Below are positions 12,772 to 23,124 of a stretch of 64,000 bases of DNA, one piece after another. A model generated the notes under the pieces. That model was not told the DNA's origin, did not search any database, and was given only the letters and a program-made list of their open reading frames with translations. Within the stretch, counting starts at the first letter, position 1, and each line of letters starts with the position of its first letter. The stretch comes from Actinomycetospora cinnamomea (GTDB taxonomy: Bacteria > Actinomycetota > Actinomycetes > Mycobacteriales > Pseudonocardiaceae), in the NCBI RefSeq assembly GCF_003096675.1, contig NZ_QEKW01000002.1, positions 372,001-436,000 of the forward strand. Reading direction: 5' to 3'. The position numbers and the translations under genes are program-made.

Positions 12772-13674
12772 GTGCCCCCCACCGGCGAGCAGATCGACCT
12801 CGTCGCCACGGACAGCCGCGCCGTCGTGACGGAGGTGGGCGCCGGGCTGCGGACGCTCACGATCGCCGGCCATGACCGCGTCGAGGGCTTCGAGGAAGAG
12901 GAGACGCCGCCGATGGGTGCGGGCGGGGTGCTCGTGCCGTGGCCCAATCGTGTCGCCGGCGCCCGGTACCGCTGGCGCGGCGCGGACCACGCCCTCGAGG
13001 TCACCGAGCCCGCACGCGGCCACGCCATCCACGGGTTCCTGCGCCACCGGCCGTGGTCGGTCACGGCCCGGGCCGACGACGCGGTCACCCTCATCGCCGA
13101 CGTCGACCCGTCCTGGGGCTGGCCCGGTCCGCTGCACGTCGCGACGACCTACGCGCTCGACCCCGGCGGCCTGACCGTCACCCACGCGCTGACCAACACC
13201 GGCGAGGTCGACGTGCCCGCCGGGCTGGGCACGCATCCCTACCTGCGGGCCGGCGACGCGGCCCCGGCCGGGTGCACGCTGATCCTCTTTGCCGACCGCG
13301 TCGTCGACGTCGACGACGCCCTGGTCCCGACGGGCGTCCGTCCCGTGGCGCCGGGGGAGGACCTGCGCGCGGGTCGCCGCGTCGGTGACCTGGCCCTCGA
13401 CACCTGTTTCGGCGCCGCGCCCGGCCCGGACGGCGTGCTCGGCGTGCTCACGGCCCCCGACGGCCGCGCCACCGCGCTGTGGGCCGACCCCGCCGTGCGC
13501 TGGGTGCAGGTGTTCACCCCCGATGACCTCGCCGGTCGCGGCCCGGCGGTGGCCGTCGAGCCGATGACGTGCCCGCCCGACGCGCTGAACTCGGGCACCG
13601 ACCTGCACGTCCTCGCGCCCGGGGAGACGTGGACCGTGCGCTGGGGGATCCGCTCCCGGGACGGGGCCGTCTGA
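12772..13674 (+). CDS. Aldose 1-epimerase family protein
   Basis: A 300-residue galactose-mutarotase-like enzyme of the aldose 1-epimerase family that interconverts sugar anomers. It shows VLVPWPNRVAGARYRW (substrate Asn-Arg), AIHGFLRHRPW (first catalytic-type His), the GLGTHPYLR strand with the second His, and late VAVEPMTCPPDALN with the catalytic Glu. The start is GTG 12772, six bases after a -10 element. It overlaps the PfkB kinase start by one base (TGATG), suggesting a two-gene sugar operon. The exact sugar is not determinable. Confidence 0.85.
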   Translation: MPPTGEQIDLVATDSRAVVTEVGAGLRTLTIAGHDRVEGFEEEETPPMGAGGVLVPWPNRVAGARYRWRGADHALEVTEPARGHAIHGFLRHRPWSVTARADDAVTLIADVDPSWGWPGPLHVATTYALDPGGLTVTHALTNTGEVDVPAGLGTHPYLRAGDAAPAGCTLILFADRVVDVDDALVPTGVRPVAPGEDLRAGRRVGDLALDTCFGAAPGPDGVLGVLTAPDGRATALWADPAVRWVQVFTPDDLAGRGPAVAVEPMTCPPDALNSGTDLHVLAPGETWTVRWGIRSRDGAV

Positions 13675-14630
13675 TGGGCGGGCGGGTGGTCGTCGGCGGC
13701 GAGGCGCTCGTCGACCTGGTGCCGGTGGACGGCGCGCACCACGGCGACCCGGCCCTGAGGCCGCTGGCCCCGCGCCTGGGCGGCGGGCCGTTCAACACCG
13801 CGGTGGGCCTGGGGCGCCTCGGGGTCCCGACGTCCATGCTCACCCGGCTGTCGACCGACCCCTTCGGCGACGCCCTCGTCGCGCGACTGGAGGCCAACGG
13901 TGTCGACACCTCGCTGCTGCAGCGGGGTCCCGAGCCCACGACGCTGGCCGTGGTCACCCTCGACGCCGCGGGCGCGGCCCGCTACGCATTCCACGTCGCG
14001 GGCAGCGCCGACCGTCTCGTCGCCGACCCCGGCGCGCTCCCCGGCGACACGGTGGCGCTGGCCGTGGGGACGCTCTCGCTGGTGCTGGAGCCGGGGGCGA
14101 GCCGCTACGCCGCGCTGGCCGAGCGCGAGGCGGCCCGCGGCCGCCTGGTGAGCCTCGACCCCAACCTCCGGCCCGGGCTCACCGACGACACCGCGACGGT
14201 GATCGCCCGGCTGGACGCGATCGCGGCGGTGGCCGGGCTGGTGAAGCTCTCCGACGAGGACGCCGAGCGGTGGGGACGCACACCGTCGGACCTCCTCGAC
14301 GCCGGGGCGGGCGCGGTGGTGCTCACGCGCGGCTCCTCCGGGCTCGCCGCGCACACCCGCGGGGGCGGGGTGGTGGAGGTGCCGGCCGACTCCGTGGGCC
14401 CGCTCGTGGACACGATCGGCGCGGGCGACAGCGTGCACGCCGCGCTGCTGGCCTGGCTGGCGGGTCGCGACGCGCTCGCCCGCGACGCCGTGGCCGGCCT
14501 CGACGCCGACGCCTGGACCGAGGGGCTCGGCGTCGCCGCGCGCGCCGCGGCCTGGACGGTCTCGCGGGCCGGGGCCGAGCCTCCCTGGCGACACGAGCTC
14601 GACGGCGCGTCACGCCCCCGTCAACAGTGA
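13674..14630 (+). CDS. PfkB-family carbohydrate kinase (fructokinase-like)
   Basis: A 318-residue ribokinase-family sugar kinase. The N-terminus reads VVVGGEALVDLVP, followed by the PfkB-1 motif GGGPFNTAVGLGRLGVPTS (with substrate Gly-Gly and Asn). The C-terminal PfkB-2 motif DTIGAGDSVHAALLAWL holds the anion hole GAGD and the catalytic Asp. LVSLDPNLRPGL is typical of fructokinases and 2-keto-3-deoxygluconate kinases. It is translationally coupled to the aldose epimerase (1-bp overlap), consistent with epimerisation followed by phosphorylation of a hexose. Confidence 0.87.
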   Translation: MGGRVVVGGEALVDLVPVDGAHHGDPALRPLAPRLGGGPFNTAVGLGRLGVPTSMLTRLSTDPFGDALVARLEANGVDTSLLQRGPEPTTLAVVTLDAAGAARYAFHVAGSADRLVADPGALPGDTVALAVGTLSLVLEPGASRYAALAEREAARGRLVSLDPNLRPGLTDDTATVIARLDAIAAVAGLVKLSDEDAERWGRTPSDLLDAGAGAVVLTRGSSGLAAHTRGGGVVEVPADSVGPLVDTIGAGDSVHAALLAWLAGRDALARDAVAGLDADAWTEGLGVAARAAAWTVSRAGAEPPWRHELDGASRPRQQ

Positions 14631-14634
14631 CGCG

Positions 14635-14651
14635 GGCCACGCCTCGTGGCC
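14635..14651. terminator. Short hairpin after the PfkB kinase
   Basis: GGCCACG-CCT-CGTGGCC is a perfect 7-bp stem with a 3-base loop, a few bases past the kinase stop. A second small stem (CACG-CTT-CGTG) follows. There is no U tract, as is usual in actinobacteria. Confidence 0.5.
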
Positions 14652-14834
14652 TCACGCTTCGTGATGCGTCGCGGACCGTCCGGGCGCTACGGTTCGCGCT
14701 CGTACGACCCCGACTGCTGCGGGAGCGCGTCGCGGGGAAACCCCGGCGGCCGGGCGGCTCCGGCACCATGTTTCACCTGCGCCGGCGCCGCCGACCCTCC
14801 CGCTCGCGACGAGCGTGAGAGGGACTGACTGCCG

Positions 14835-16139
<1,305 letters not shown>

Positions 16140-16146
16140 CCCCCTC

Positions 16147-16193
16147 GCAGCGAACGCGCTGTTCGCTGCCTCTATGCGTCCGAAGTCCCCGTT
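16147..16193 (+). repeat. Family B palindromic repeat, copy 1
   Basis: A 47-bp element directly after gltA. It is a perfect 9-bp stem (GCAGCGAAC / GTTCGCTGC) with a 5-base loop GCGCT, followed by a conserved 24-base tail ending CGAAGTCCCCGTT. A second copy with only four or so base changes lies just after the gene at 43831-44616. Its placement suggests a terminator or 3' processing role; conservation of the tail suggests more than a hairpin. Confidence 0.8.
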
Positions 16194-16272
16194 CGCTCGC
16201 CCGGTCCGGTGCGCTCACCGCGCCGGGCGGGCGGACGGGAGTGAGCCGGAGGTCCCGGGGTAGCCGGGTCTC

Positions 16273-17661
16273 ATGAGCGACTCCCGCGACGACACCGCGA
16301 TCGTCTGGTTCCGCCGCGACCTGCGGGTGCACGACCAGCCGATCTTCACCGCCGCCGCGGCGCGGGCGCGGCGTTCGCTGGCGGTGTTCGTGCTCGACGA
16401 GCGGCTCCTCGGGCCGGCGGGGAAGGCCCGGCGGACGTTCCTCTTTCGCAGCCTGCGCGACCTCGACGAGTCCCTCGGCGGGCGGCTGCTCGTCGTGCGC
16501 GGCGACCCCGTCGAGGCGATCCCGAAGCTCGCGGGCGCGGTGCGGGCGGGCAGCGTGCACGTCGCCGCCGACTTCGGCCCCTACGGCCGGGAGCGCGACG
16601 AGGCCGTCGAGAAGGCCCTGGGCGAGCGGGACGTCGACCTCGTGCGCACCGGTTCGCCCTACGCGGTCGACCCCGGGAAGATCACGAAGTCGGACGGCGA
16701 GCCGTACAAGGTCTACACGCCGTTCAGCCGCGAGTGGGCCCAGCGCGACAAGGGCGCCCCCGCCGACACCGACGCCTCGACCGTGGAGTGGATGCAGCCC
16801 TCGGAGAAGAACGGCGGGCCGCGGGCGGTGCGGATCCCCGCCGACGAGCCGCCCGAGGCCGAGCTGCCCGAGGCGGGCGAGCGCGCCGCCCACGAGCACT
16901 GGGAGGCGTTCGTCGACGAGCACCTGGCCGACTACGACGACCTGCGCGACCGTCCCGACAAGCCGGCGACCTCGCGGATGTCGGTGTACCTCAAGTACGG
17001 CGTCATCCACCCGCGCCAGCTGCTCGCCGGCGTCGGCGGCAGCGGCAAGGGCGTCAAGGGACCGGAGTCGTTCCGCAACGAGCTCTGCTTCCGCGACTTC
17101 TACGCCGCGGTGCTCTGGTTCTACCCCCGCTCGGCACGCGAGAACTTCGACCCGAAGTTCGACCGCATGCCCTACGACTCCGGCCCGGGGGCCGAGGAGC
17201 GGTTCCGCGCGTGGCAGGAGGGTCGCACCGGCTTCCCGGCCATCGACGCCGCCATGCGCCAGCTGCGCGGGCAGGCGTGGATGCACAACCGCATGCGCAT
17301 GGCGGTGGCGTCGTTCCTGGTCAAGGACCTGCACCTGCCGTGGTGGCGGGGCGCGCGCCACTTCCTCCAGCTCCTCGTCGACGGGGATCTCCCGTCGAAC
17401 CAGCACGGCTGGCAGTGGGCCGCGGGCACCGGCACCGACGCCGCGCCGTACTTCCGCGTGTTCAACCCGGTGACCCAGGGGGAGCGCTTCGACCCGCAGG
17501 GCGAGTACGTGCGCCGCTGGGTGCCCGAGCTCGCGGGGATCGAGGGCAAGAAGGTCCACCAGCCCTGGAAGCTCGCCGAACCCCCGGGCGACTACCCGGC
17601 GCCGATCGTCGACCACAAGGCCGAGCGCCAGGAGGCGCTCGATCGCTTCAACCGCCTGTAA
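16273..17661 (+). CDS. phr: Deoxyribodipyrimidine photolyase
   Basis: A 462-residue blue-light DNA-repair enzyme that splits cyclobutane pyrimidine dimers. The N-terminal antenna-binding alpha/beta domain begins IVWFRRDLRVHDQP. The FAD domain has TSRMSVYLKYGVIHPRQLL, FRNELCFRDFYAAVLWFYP, GRTGFPAIDAAMRQL, and the CPD-class signature region WMHNRMRMAVASFLVKDL followed by DLPSNQHGWQWAAGTGTDA, with the Trp residues of the electron-transfer chain. The length is normal for class I CPD photolyases. ATG start. It converges on the binding-protein gene at a strong hairpin. Confidence 0.93.
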   Translation: MSDSRDDTAIVWFRRDLRVHDQPIFTAAAARARRSLAVFVLDERLLGPAGKARRTFLFRSLRDLDESLGGRLLVVRGDPVEAIPKLAGAVRAGSVHVAADFGPYGRERDEAVEKALGERDVDLVRTGSPYAVDPGKITKSDGEPYKVYTPFSREWAQRDKGAPADTDASTVEWMQPSEKNGGPRAVRIPADEPPEAELPEAGERAAHEHWEAFVDEHLADYDDLRDRPDKPATSRMSVYLKYGVIHPRQLLAGVGGSGKGVKGPESFRNELCFRDFYAAVLWFYPRSARENFDPKFDRMPYDSGPGAEERFRAWQEGRTGFPAIDAAMRQLRGQAWMHNRMRMAVASFLVKDLHLPWWRGARHFLQLLVDGDLPSNQHGWQWAAGTGTDAAPYFRVFNPVTQGERFDPQGEYVRRWVPELAGIEGKKVHQPWKLAEPPGDYPAPIVDHKAERQEALDRFNRL

Positions 17662-17678
17662 CGCCGAGCGGGCCGCGA

Positions 17679-17707
17679 GGGCCCGGGATCCGCGGGGGTC
17701 CGGGCCC
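17679..17707. terminator. Bidirectional terminator hairpin
   Basis: An 8-bp perfect stem (GGGCCCGG / CCGGGCCC) around a 13-base loop, lying between the convergent photolyase and binding-protein genes. Confidence 0.65.
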
Positions 17708-17738
17708 GCACGGCCCACTCGACGTCACGACGTGCGCG

Positions 17739-18737
17739 TCACTGACTGCCGATGAGGCCCTGCTGCTGGAGGAACTCCCTCGCGACCTCGGCCGCGTCGC
17801 GGCCCTGCGACGAGATCTGCCCGTTGAGGTCGAGCATGACCTCGTTCGTCAGGCGCGGGGCGATCTGGTTGAACACCTCCACGACCTGCGGGTTCCGGTC
17901 GACGACCTCCTTGCGGATGGTGTTCGACGCGTTGTACTTCGGGAAGAAGTTCCGGTCGTCCTCGAGCGTCACGAGGTTCAGCGCCGGGATGCGGCCGTCG
18001 GTGGTGAACACCTCGCCGAAGTTGCACGGATTCCCGTTCGCCACGGCCTGGTAGATCGCGCCGGTGTCGAGCACGGTCAACGCGGGCGGCGAGTCGTAGG
18101 GACGGGTGACGCCGTAGGCCTTCAGAAGGTTGGGCAGGCCGTCGTTGCGGCTGGCGAACTCGGCCTCGACGCAGGTGGTGGCGGCCGGGTTGCCGCTGTT
18201 GATGAAGTTCGCCCAGTCCGTGGTCGTGCGCAGGCTGTTCTGCTGTGCGAAGTCGCGCCTCGTGGCGATCGCGTAGGTGTTGTTGAAGGGCGTGGGCTGC
18301 GTCCAGACGATCTGGTTCTGCTGCAGGTCCTGGTCGCGCGTGGCGATGTACTGCTGCTGCTCGTCGGGGATCGGGTTGGTGTTGCCGAGGTTCGCGATCC
18401 ACCCGGTGCCGGTGTACGACCACCCCATGTCGATCTCGCCCGAGAGCAGGGCCTGGCGGGCGGCGGCGGAGCCGGTGATGTTGCACCGGTCGTTGACGGT
18501 CGCGCCCACCGATTGCAGCGAGGCGACGCTCATCTTGCAGAGCAGCAGCTGCTCGTCGAACTCCTGGCCGCCGACCGTGTAGGTCTGGCCCTGGAGGTTG
18601 ATGCCGCTGGCGGCGAGGCTGCCGCCCGAGGCCTCGGGCTGGCCCGAGCCGGAGAGGCCGCCACAGGCGGCGAGCAGGAACGCGAGGGCGGCCAGGGCCA
18701 CTGCTGCGGCCGCGCGGGAGGACCGTCGGAGGAGCAT
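17739..18737 (-). CDS. Glycine betaine/osmoprotectant-type ABC substrate-binding lipoprotein (OpuAC family)
   Basis: A 332-residue periplasmic-binding-protein-like lipoprotein. The signal peptide ends in a lipobox L22-A23-A24-C25, so it is anchored by lipidation outside the membrane. The mature part fits OpuAC/ProX (quaternary ammonium) binding proteins: TYTVGGQEFDEQLLLCKM, GEIDMGWSYTGTGW, TPFNNTYAIATRR, TDGRIPALNLVTLEDDRNFFPKYN. Four extra Cys in the mature domain could form two disulfides. No permease or ATPase of the same system is adjacent; the ABC genes next door are an export-type pair. It may serve a transporter encoded elsewhere. Confidence 0.85.
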   Translation of the reverse strand: MLLRRSSRAAAAVALAALAFLLAACGGLSGSGQPEASGGSLAASGINLQGQTYTVGGQEFDEQLLLCKMSVASLQSVGATVNDRCNITGSAAARQALLSGEIDMGWSYTGTGWIANLGNTNPIPDEQQQYIATRDQDLQQNQIVWTQPTPFNNTYAIATRRDFAQQNSLRTTTDWANFINSGNPAATTCVEAEFASRNDGLPNLLKAYGVTRPYDSPPALTVLDTGAIYQAVANGNPCNFGEVFTTDGRIPALNLVTLEDDRNFFPKYNASNTIRKEVVDRNPQVVEVFNQIAPRLTNEVMLDLNGQISSQGRDAAEVAREFLQQQGLIGSQ

Positions 18738-18795
18738 CGCGTGATCCTGGCACCAGGAACGCTCCGTGGCGAGCCCGACGATCTCGGCCGGCCCG

Positions 18796-19992
18796 TCAGG
18801 CCCGGGCGCGCCCCAGGGCCTCGCGCAGGCTCACCCGCGCGCCGGTGCGCAGCACCGAGTTCGCGTAGATGCGCCCGCCGAGCCACAGCACCGCGGCGGT
18901 GAACGCGAGGGTCAGCGCGAAGGCCAGCACCACCTGCCCCACCGGTGCGACGCCGAGTGCGACGCGGGCGGGCATGAACAGCGGGCTGAACGGCGGGAGC
19001 AGCGAGAGCACGGTGATCGGGGTGCCCCGCGGGTCCGAGGTCAGCAGGTTGAACCCCACGACGAAGCCCAGCAGCACGGTGATCGTCACCGGCGAGAGCA
19101 CGCTCTGGGTGTCCTCCTGGCGCGAGACCAGCGACCCCGCCGCGGCGAACACCGTCGCGTAGAGGGCGAAACCCAGCAGGTACCAGACGACGACGGAGAC
19201 GAGCGTCGAGATCAGCCCCGCGTCCGCGGCCAGCACGCCCGCGGCGCCCGCGACGGCGAGCCCCGCCCCGCCGAGCACGACGAGCTGCAGCAGCCCCACC
19301 GCGCCGAGGCCGAGCACCTTGCCCAGCAGCAGCTGCCACGGCCGCACCGACGACAGCACGATCTCGACGACGCGGCTCGACTTCTCCTCGACGACGCCCT
19401 GGGCGACCATCGCGCCGTAGGTCTGGATGGAGAAGAACAGCAGGAACGCCCCGGCCAGCCCGAGGCCCAGCCGCTGGCCCGCCTGCGGGTCGGGCGGCTC
19501 GGCGGACACCACGGCGGGCCCGGCCTCGGCGACCACGGCGTCGAGGGCGGCCGGGTCGACCCCGCGTCCCTGCAGGTAGGCGTCGCGCGCCACGACGGAC
19601 GTCGCGTCGACGATCACGCGTTCGAGGTCGGCGTCGGGCTCGGACTGGACGAACACGCGCGGTCGCACGGGGTCGCCGGTGATCAGCGCGTCGAGGTCGC
19701 CGGCGCGCACCGCCGCCTCCGCGGCGGCCGGGTCGGGCGCGGCGACGACGGTGAGCGTCAGGCCCTCCGTGGGGGCGGCGCGCTCCAGGGGTCCGGTGAG
19801 GGCGGTCGCCGGGCCGGACACCGCGACGCGCGCCGTGTCCTCCCCGGACGCGATCGTCGCGATCACGGCCGCGTACACCCCGAGCAGCACGAGCACGACG
19901 AGCGTGCCGACCACGAACGCCCGGCCCTTGACCTTCGCCGCGAACTCGCGGCGGGCGATGAGGGCGACCGGGCGCAGGGCCGCCGGGGTCAC
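18796..19992 (-). CDS. ABC-2 type export permease (NatB-like)
   Basis: A 398-residue integral membrane protein. One helix near residues 25-50 is followed by a large extracytoplasmic domain (about 50-170) and a cluster of five helices in the C-terminal half, the ABC2_membrane_3 layout of NatB-like sodium or drug exporters. The motif VVEEKSSRVVEIVLSSVRPWQLLLGKVLG is typical of this family. The GTG start overlaps the stop of the ATPase gene (GTGA), so the two subunits are coupled. The substrate is unknown. Confidence 0.85.
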   Translation of the reverse strand: MTPAALRPVALIARREFAAKVKGRAFVVGTLVVLVLLGVYAAVIATIASGEDTARVAVSGPATALTGPLERAAPTEGLTLTVVAAPDPAAAEAAVRAGDLDALITGDPVRPRVFVQSEPDADLERVIVDATSVVARDAYLQGRGVDPAALDAVVAEAGPAVVSAEPPDPQAGQRLGLGLAGAFLLFFSIQTYGAMVAQGVVEEKSSRVVEIVLSSVRPWQLLLGKVLGLGAVGLLQLVVLGGAGLAVAGAAGVLAADAGLISTLVSVVVWYLLGFALYATVFAAAGSLVSRQEDTQSVLSPVTITVLLGFVVGFNLLTSDPRGTPITVLSLLPPFSPLFMPARVALGVAPVGQVVLAFALTLAFTAAVLWLGGRIYANSVLRTGARVSLREALGRARA

Positions 19993-20918
19993 GCCGCCAC
20001 CCCGGGCTCGACCGGTTCCCGCGGGGCGTCGGCAACGGTGTCGCGGTAGATCTCGGCGAGGGCGGGGCGGCGACGGCGGAACTCGTGCACCGGCCCGGTG
20101 CGGCGGGCCGCGTCCAGCACCCCGGTCAGCGTCGGCTCGGAAGCGTCGGCCAGCGTGAGCACTGTCCCGCCCTCGGCCGCCCGGGTGGCGGCGACGCCGG
20201 GCAGGCCGTCCGCCCACCCGCCCGGGGCGTCGGGCACGACGACGACGAGCTCGGTGCCCGACGCCTCGCGCAGCTCGTCGACCGTCCCCTCGGCGACGGT
20301 GCGCCCACTGCGCACGATGCCGACCCGGTCGCAGAGCCGCTCGACCAGCTCGAGCTGGTGGCTCGAGAACACCACCGGCGCGCCCGCGTCGCGGCGCTCG
20401 CGCAGGACCTCGCTCATCACGTCGACCGCCATCGGGTCGAGCCCGGAGAACGGCTCGTCGAGCACCAGGACGTCCGGGTCGGCGACGAGCGCGGCGGCGA
20501 GCTGCACGCGCTGCTGGTTGCCCAGGCTCAGGCGCTGCACCTCCTCGGTGCGGCGCTCGGCGAGGCCGAGGCGCTCGGTCCAGCGCTCGGCGGCGGCCCG
20601 GGCCTCGCTCGCCGACCGTCCGCGCAGCTCGGCCAGGTAGCGCAGCTGCGTCCCGACGGCCATGCGGGGATACAGGCCGCGCTCCTCGGGCATGTAGCCG
20701 ATCCGGCGCCGCGAGGCGGCGTCGAGCGGGCGCCCGTCCAGCCGGACCTCGCCCGCGTCGGCCTGCAGCACGCCCAACGCGATCCGCATCGTCGTGGTCT
20801 TGCCCGCGCCGTTCGCGCCGACGAAGCCGTAGAGCTCGCCGGGCCGCACCGTGAACGTCATGCGGTCGAGGGCCACCGTCGACCCGAACCGCTTGGAGAT
20901 CCCGTCGATCTCGAGCAT
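19989..20918 (-). CDS. ABC transporter ATP-binding protein (NatA-like)
   Basis: A 309-residue nucleotide-binding subunit. Walker A is GANGAGKTT (about 37-45), the signature is LSLGNQQRVQLA, Walker B is VLVLDEPFSGLDP and the switch His is in SSHQLE. The C-terminal about 90 residues form the DUF4162-like extension common in export ATPases. ATG 20918 has GGGGAGA three bases upstream. It is the first gene of a two-gene exporter operon with the permease at 18796. Confidence 0.9.
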   Translation of the reverse strand: MLEIDGISKRFGSTVALDRMTFTVRPGELYGFVGANGAGKTTTMRIALGVLQADAGEVRLDGRPLDAASRRRIGYMPEERGLYPRMAVGTQLRYLAELRGRSASEARAAAERWTERLGLAERRTEEVQRLSLGNQQRVQLAAALVADPDVLVLDEPFSGLDPMAVDVMSEVLRERRDAGAPVVFSSHQLELVERLCDRVGIVRSGRTVAEGTVDELREASGTELVVVVPDAPGGWADGLPGVAATRAAEGGTVLTLADASEPTLTGVLDAARRTGPVHEFRRRRPALAEIYRDTVADAPREPVEPGVAA

Positions 20919-21077
20919 CGCTCTCCCCAGTCGGAGCCGGCGACAGGATGTCCGACCGCACCGATCACGTCCACCGCAGGCGCCGGGACCGCATCGTGAC
21001 CCCGTTCGTCGTAACGAGACCTGGCGGTCGGTGCGACGTCCGCAGCAGAGTGCGAGGGCGACGGAAGGGGGACGGTC

Positions 21078-21383
21078 GTGCGGCTGCTGGTGGTGGTGGG
21101 CCTGACGCTGACGCTGTTGCTGGGCGCCGTGCCCCTGGCCGTCCCGGGGACCCCGCGCCTGCCCGGCGTGCCGCCCGCCGTGAGCGCGGCCCTGTTCGTC
21201 GTCGCCGCGGTGGCGCTGGTCGGCGGCCTCCTCCTGCTCGCGCACGGACGCCGGCTGCGACGGCGGGCCGAGGCGTCGGCGGACGCCGCCGACGCATCCC
21301 CGCCTCCGGCGCCGGCGCCCGCCACCGTCGTGCCCGGGACGACGCCCGGCCGGGGGTACGTGACGGTGCGGACGCGCTGGTAG
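21078..21383 (+). CDS. Small two-helix membrane protein, unknown
   Basis: A 101-residue protein. Residues 1-20 (RLLVVVGLTLTLLLGAVPLAV) and about 35-56 (SAALFVVAAVALVGGLLLLA) are membrane helices. They are followed by a basic HGRRLRRRAE stretch and an Ala/Pro-rich tail ending GRGYVTVRTRW. GTG 21078 has GGAAGGGGG six bases upstream. It lies divergent from the ABC exporter and four bases from the end of the opposing GGCT-like gene. No family was recognised. Confidence 0.6.
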   Translation: MRLLVVVGLTLTLLLGAVPLAVPGTPRLPGVPPAVSAALFVVAAVALVGGLLLLAHGRRLRRRAEASADAADASPPPAPAPATVVPGTTPGRGYVTVRTRW

Positions 21384-21387
21384 CGGG

Positions 21388-22395
21388 TCACCGCCCGCCG
21401 GGCGGCCAGGGCGCCGTCAGCGGCGCCCCGTGCACGGGGCCGGGCCACGTCCACACCCACGCGGGCACGCGCTCGCCCTCGGTGTGGGCGACCGCCCGCT
21501 CGCGGCGGTAGTCGGGGCCCTCGTACGCGTCGAGCCGGGGCAGGGCGGCGGGCGGGTCCGCCAGCCGCAGCAGGGCGCCCCGGGCACGTCCCGGCCCGCC
21601 CCGCACGAGCGCCGGGTAGCCGCGCCCCGTGTCGTGCACCCGCCCCGGCAGCCAGGCCTCGACCGGCTCGCCGACCACGTGCCGCGCCATCAGGGGCCAC
21701 GCGCGCCGCCCGGGCATGAGGGTGCCGTAGACGAAGACGCGGTCGGGCCAGGCGTGCGGGTCGGGCGTGCCCTGCTCGACGGTCACGGCGTCCGGGACGG
21801 CGCTGGCGGGCTCGCCCACCAGGTCACGGGCCGCGTCCTGGGCCACCGCGCTCACCGCCACCGGGGCGCCGTCGACGAGCAGCGGCGCGCGCACCGGTCC
21901 GCCCGCCCAGTAGGTCCAGACGCGGTCGAGGCGGGCGCCGTCCTCGGCGACCACCCGGCCGACCTCCAGACGCACGAGGTCGTAGCGCTCGCCGCGTCCC
22001 TCGCAGCGGTCCAGCACCGCGACCTGGTCCGCGGTCGCCATCCACACCGCGTGTGTCTCCACCGCGCCCGGTGCAGGGGCCAGCGTCGCCGGCCGCGCAC
22101 CGTCCCGGGTGCGCAGCCCCGCGGCCCACACGGCCGCGAGCCCCTCGACCCGCGCCCGGAGCACGACGACCGGGCCCACGAGCCCGAGGTGCTCGCGCAG
22201 CCACGTCAGCTTGCCCGGGCAGCGGTTGGACCCGAACGTGAGCACCGGCACCCGGTCGGCCATCGGCGCCGCCGCGCGCTCGGCGAGCCAGCGGTCGAGA
22301 TCGCAGCCATCGAGGTCGTCACCACCGTCCACCGTCCACCCGGCGGCGGCGTCCGCCGACGGCTCCAGCCGGCGGCTGACCGCGTCGAGGTGCAC
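21388..22395 (-). CDS. Gamma-glutamylcyclotransferase-like protein with two GGCT-type domains
   Basis: A protein of at least 335 residues. The C-terminal half (about 215-330) is a clear GGCT/AIG2-like domain: VFVYGTLMPGRRAW at its entry and LDAYEGPDYRRERAV with the catalytic-type Glu. The N-terminal half has a matching but divergent pair, VLTFGSNRCPGKL and LDRCEGRGERYDLVRLEV, suggesting an internal duplication. The first standard start is GTG 22395. However, the same frame stays open back to the MBL stop and reads EYPADPYPGVAPGFSFVH, so translation may begin earlier, perhaps at CTG 22464. It follows mscR and the hydrolase and is probably cotranscribed. Confidence 0.7.
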   Translation of the reverse strand: MHLDAVSRRLEPSADAAAGWTVDGGDDLDGCDLDRWLAERAAAPMADRVPVLTFGSNRCPGKLTWLREHLGLVGPVVVLRARVEGLAAVWAAGLRTRDGARPATLAPAPGAVETHAVWMATADQVAVLDRCEGRGERYDLVRLEVGRVVAEDGARLDRVWTYWAGGPVRAPLLVDGAPVAVSAVAQDAARDLVGEPASAVPDAVTVEQGTPDPHAWPDRVFVYGTLMPGRRAWPLMARHVVGEPVEAWLPGRVHDTGRGYPALVRGGPGRARGALLRLADPPAALPRLDAYEGPDYRRERAVAHTEGERVPAWVWTWPGPVHGAPLTAPWPPGGR

Positions 22396-22479
22396 GAACG
22401 AGAAACCCGGCGCGACCCCGGGGTAGGGGTCGGCCGGGTACTCGGCGTCGGCGTGCGCGGTCAGCGGCTCACCAGGTGC

Positions 22480-23124
22480 TCAGTAGCCCCGCTCGCGGTA
22501 CTCCTCGAGCCGCGAGGCCTCGTCCCCGACCTTCGTGGTGTCCCCGTGCCCGGTGCGCACGATCGTGTCGCCGGGCAGCGTGAAGACCTTCTGGGCCAGC
22601 GACTCGATGATCACGTTGAAGTCGGAGTACGACGGCCCGGTGGCGCCCGGGCCCCCGTTGAACAGGGTGTCCCCGGAGAACAGGGTGCCGAGGTCGGGCG
22701 CGTAGAACACCGTCGACCCCGGCGAGTGCCCCGGCGTGTGGATGGCCCGCAGCTCGATCCCGCCGACGGTGAACGTCTCGCCGTCGGTGATCTCGCCGTC
22801 GGGCTCGCGGTCGGGGTAGGTCAGGTTCCAGACCACCCGGTCGTCGGGGTTGAGCAGGATCGGTGCGTCGAAGGCCTGCGCGATCGCCGGCGCGGCGTTG
22901 ACGTGGTCGTTGTGCGAGTGCGTGCACAGGATCGCCACGACGTTGCGGTCGCCGACGGCCTTCTTGATCGCCTCCGCGTCGTGCGGGGCGTCGAGCAGGA
23001 CGACCTCCGACGAGTCGCCGACGATCCAGACGTTGTTGTCGACGTCGAAGGAGTTGCCGTCGATCTGGAACTGGCCCGACGTCGTGAGGTGCTCGACGCC
23101 CTCGCCCACCTTCTGCGCGGTCAC
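22480..23124 (-). CDS. MBL-fold hydrolase, probable S-formylmycothiol hydrolase
   Basis: A 214-residue metallo-beta-lactamase-fold hydrolase. The zinc motif THSHNDH is near residue 82, [11 protein letters not shown] near 136, SGDTLF near 155 and RTGHGDTT near 194. The GTG start overlaps the mscR stop (GTGA), so it is translated together with the formaldehyde dehydrogenase. From memory, the same pair occurs in M. tuberculosis (Rv2259-Rv2260). The inferred reaction is hydrolysis of S-formylmycothiol, the product of MscR, releasing formate and mycothiol. Confidence 0.82.
   Translation of the reverse strand: MTAQKVGEGVEHLTTSGQFQIDGNSFDVDNNVWIVGDSSEVVLLDAPHDAEAIKKAVGDRNVVAILCTHSHNDHVNAAPAIAQAFDAPILLNPDDRVVWNLTYPDREPDGEITDGETFTVGGIELRAIHTPGHSPGSTVFYAPDLGTLFSGDTLFNGGPGATGPSYSDFNVIIESLAQKVFTLPGDTIVRTGHGDTTKVGDEASRLEEYRERGY

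Noticed and set aside
17739-20918. The binding lipoprotein and the ABC pair as one osmoprotectant importer
   Set aside because: The permease and ATPase are of the ABC-2 export (NatAB) type, which do not use binding proteins, and the genes are separated by 58 bp.
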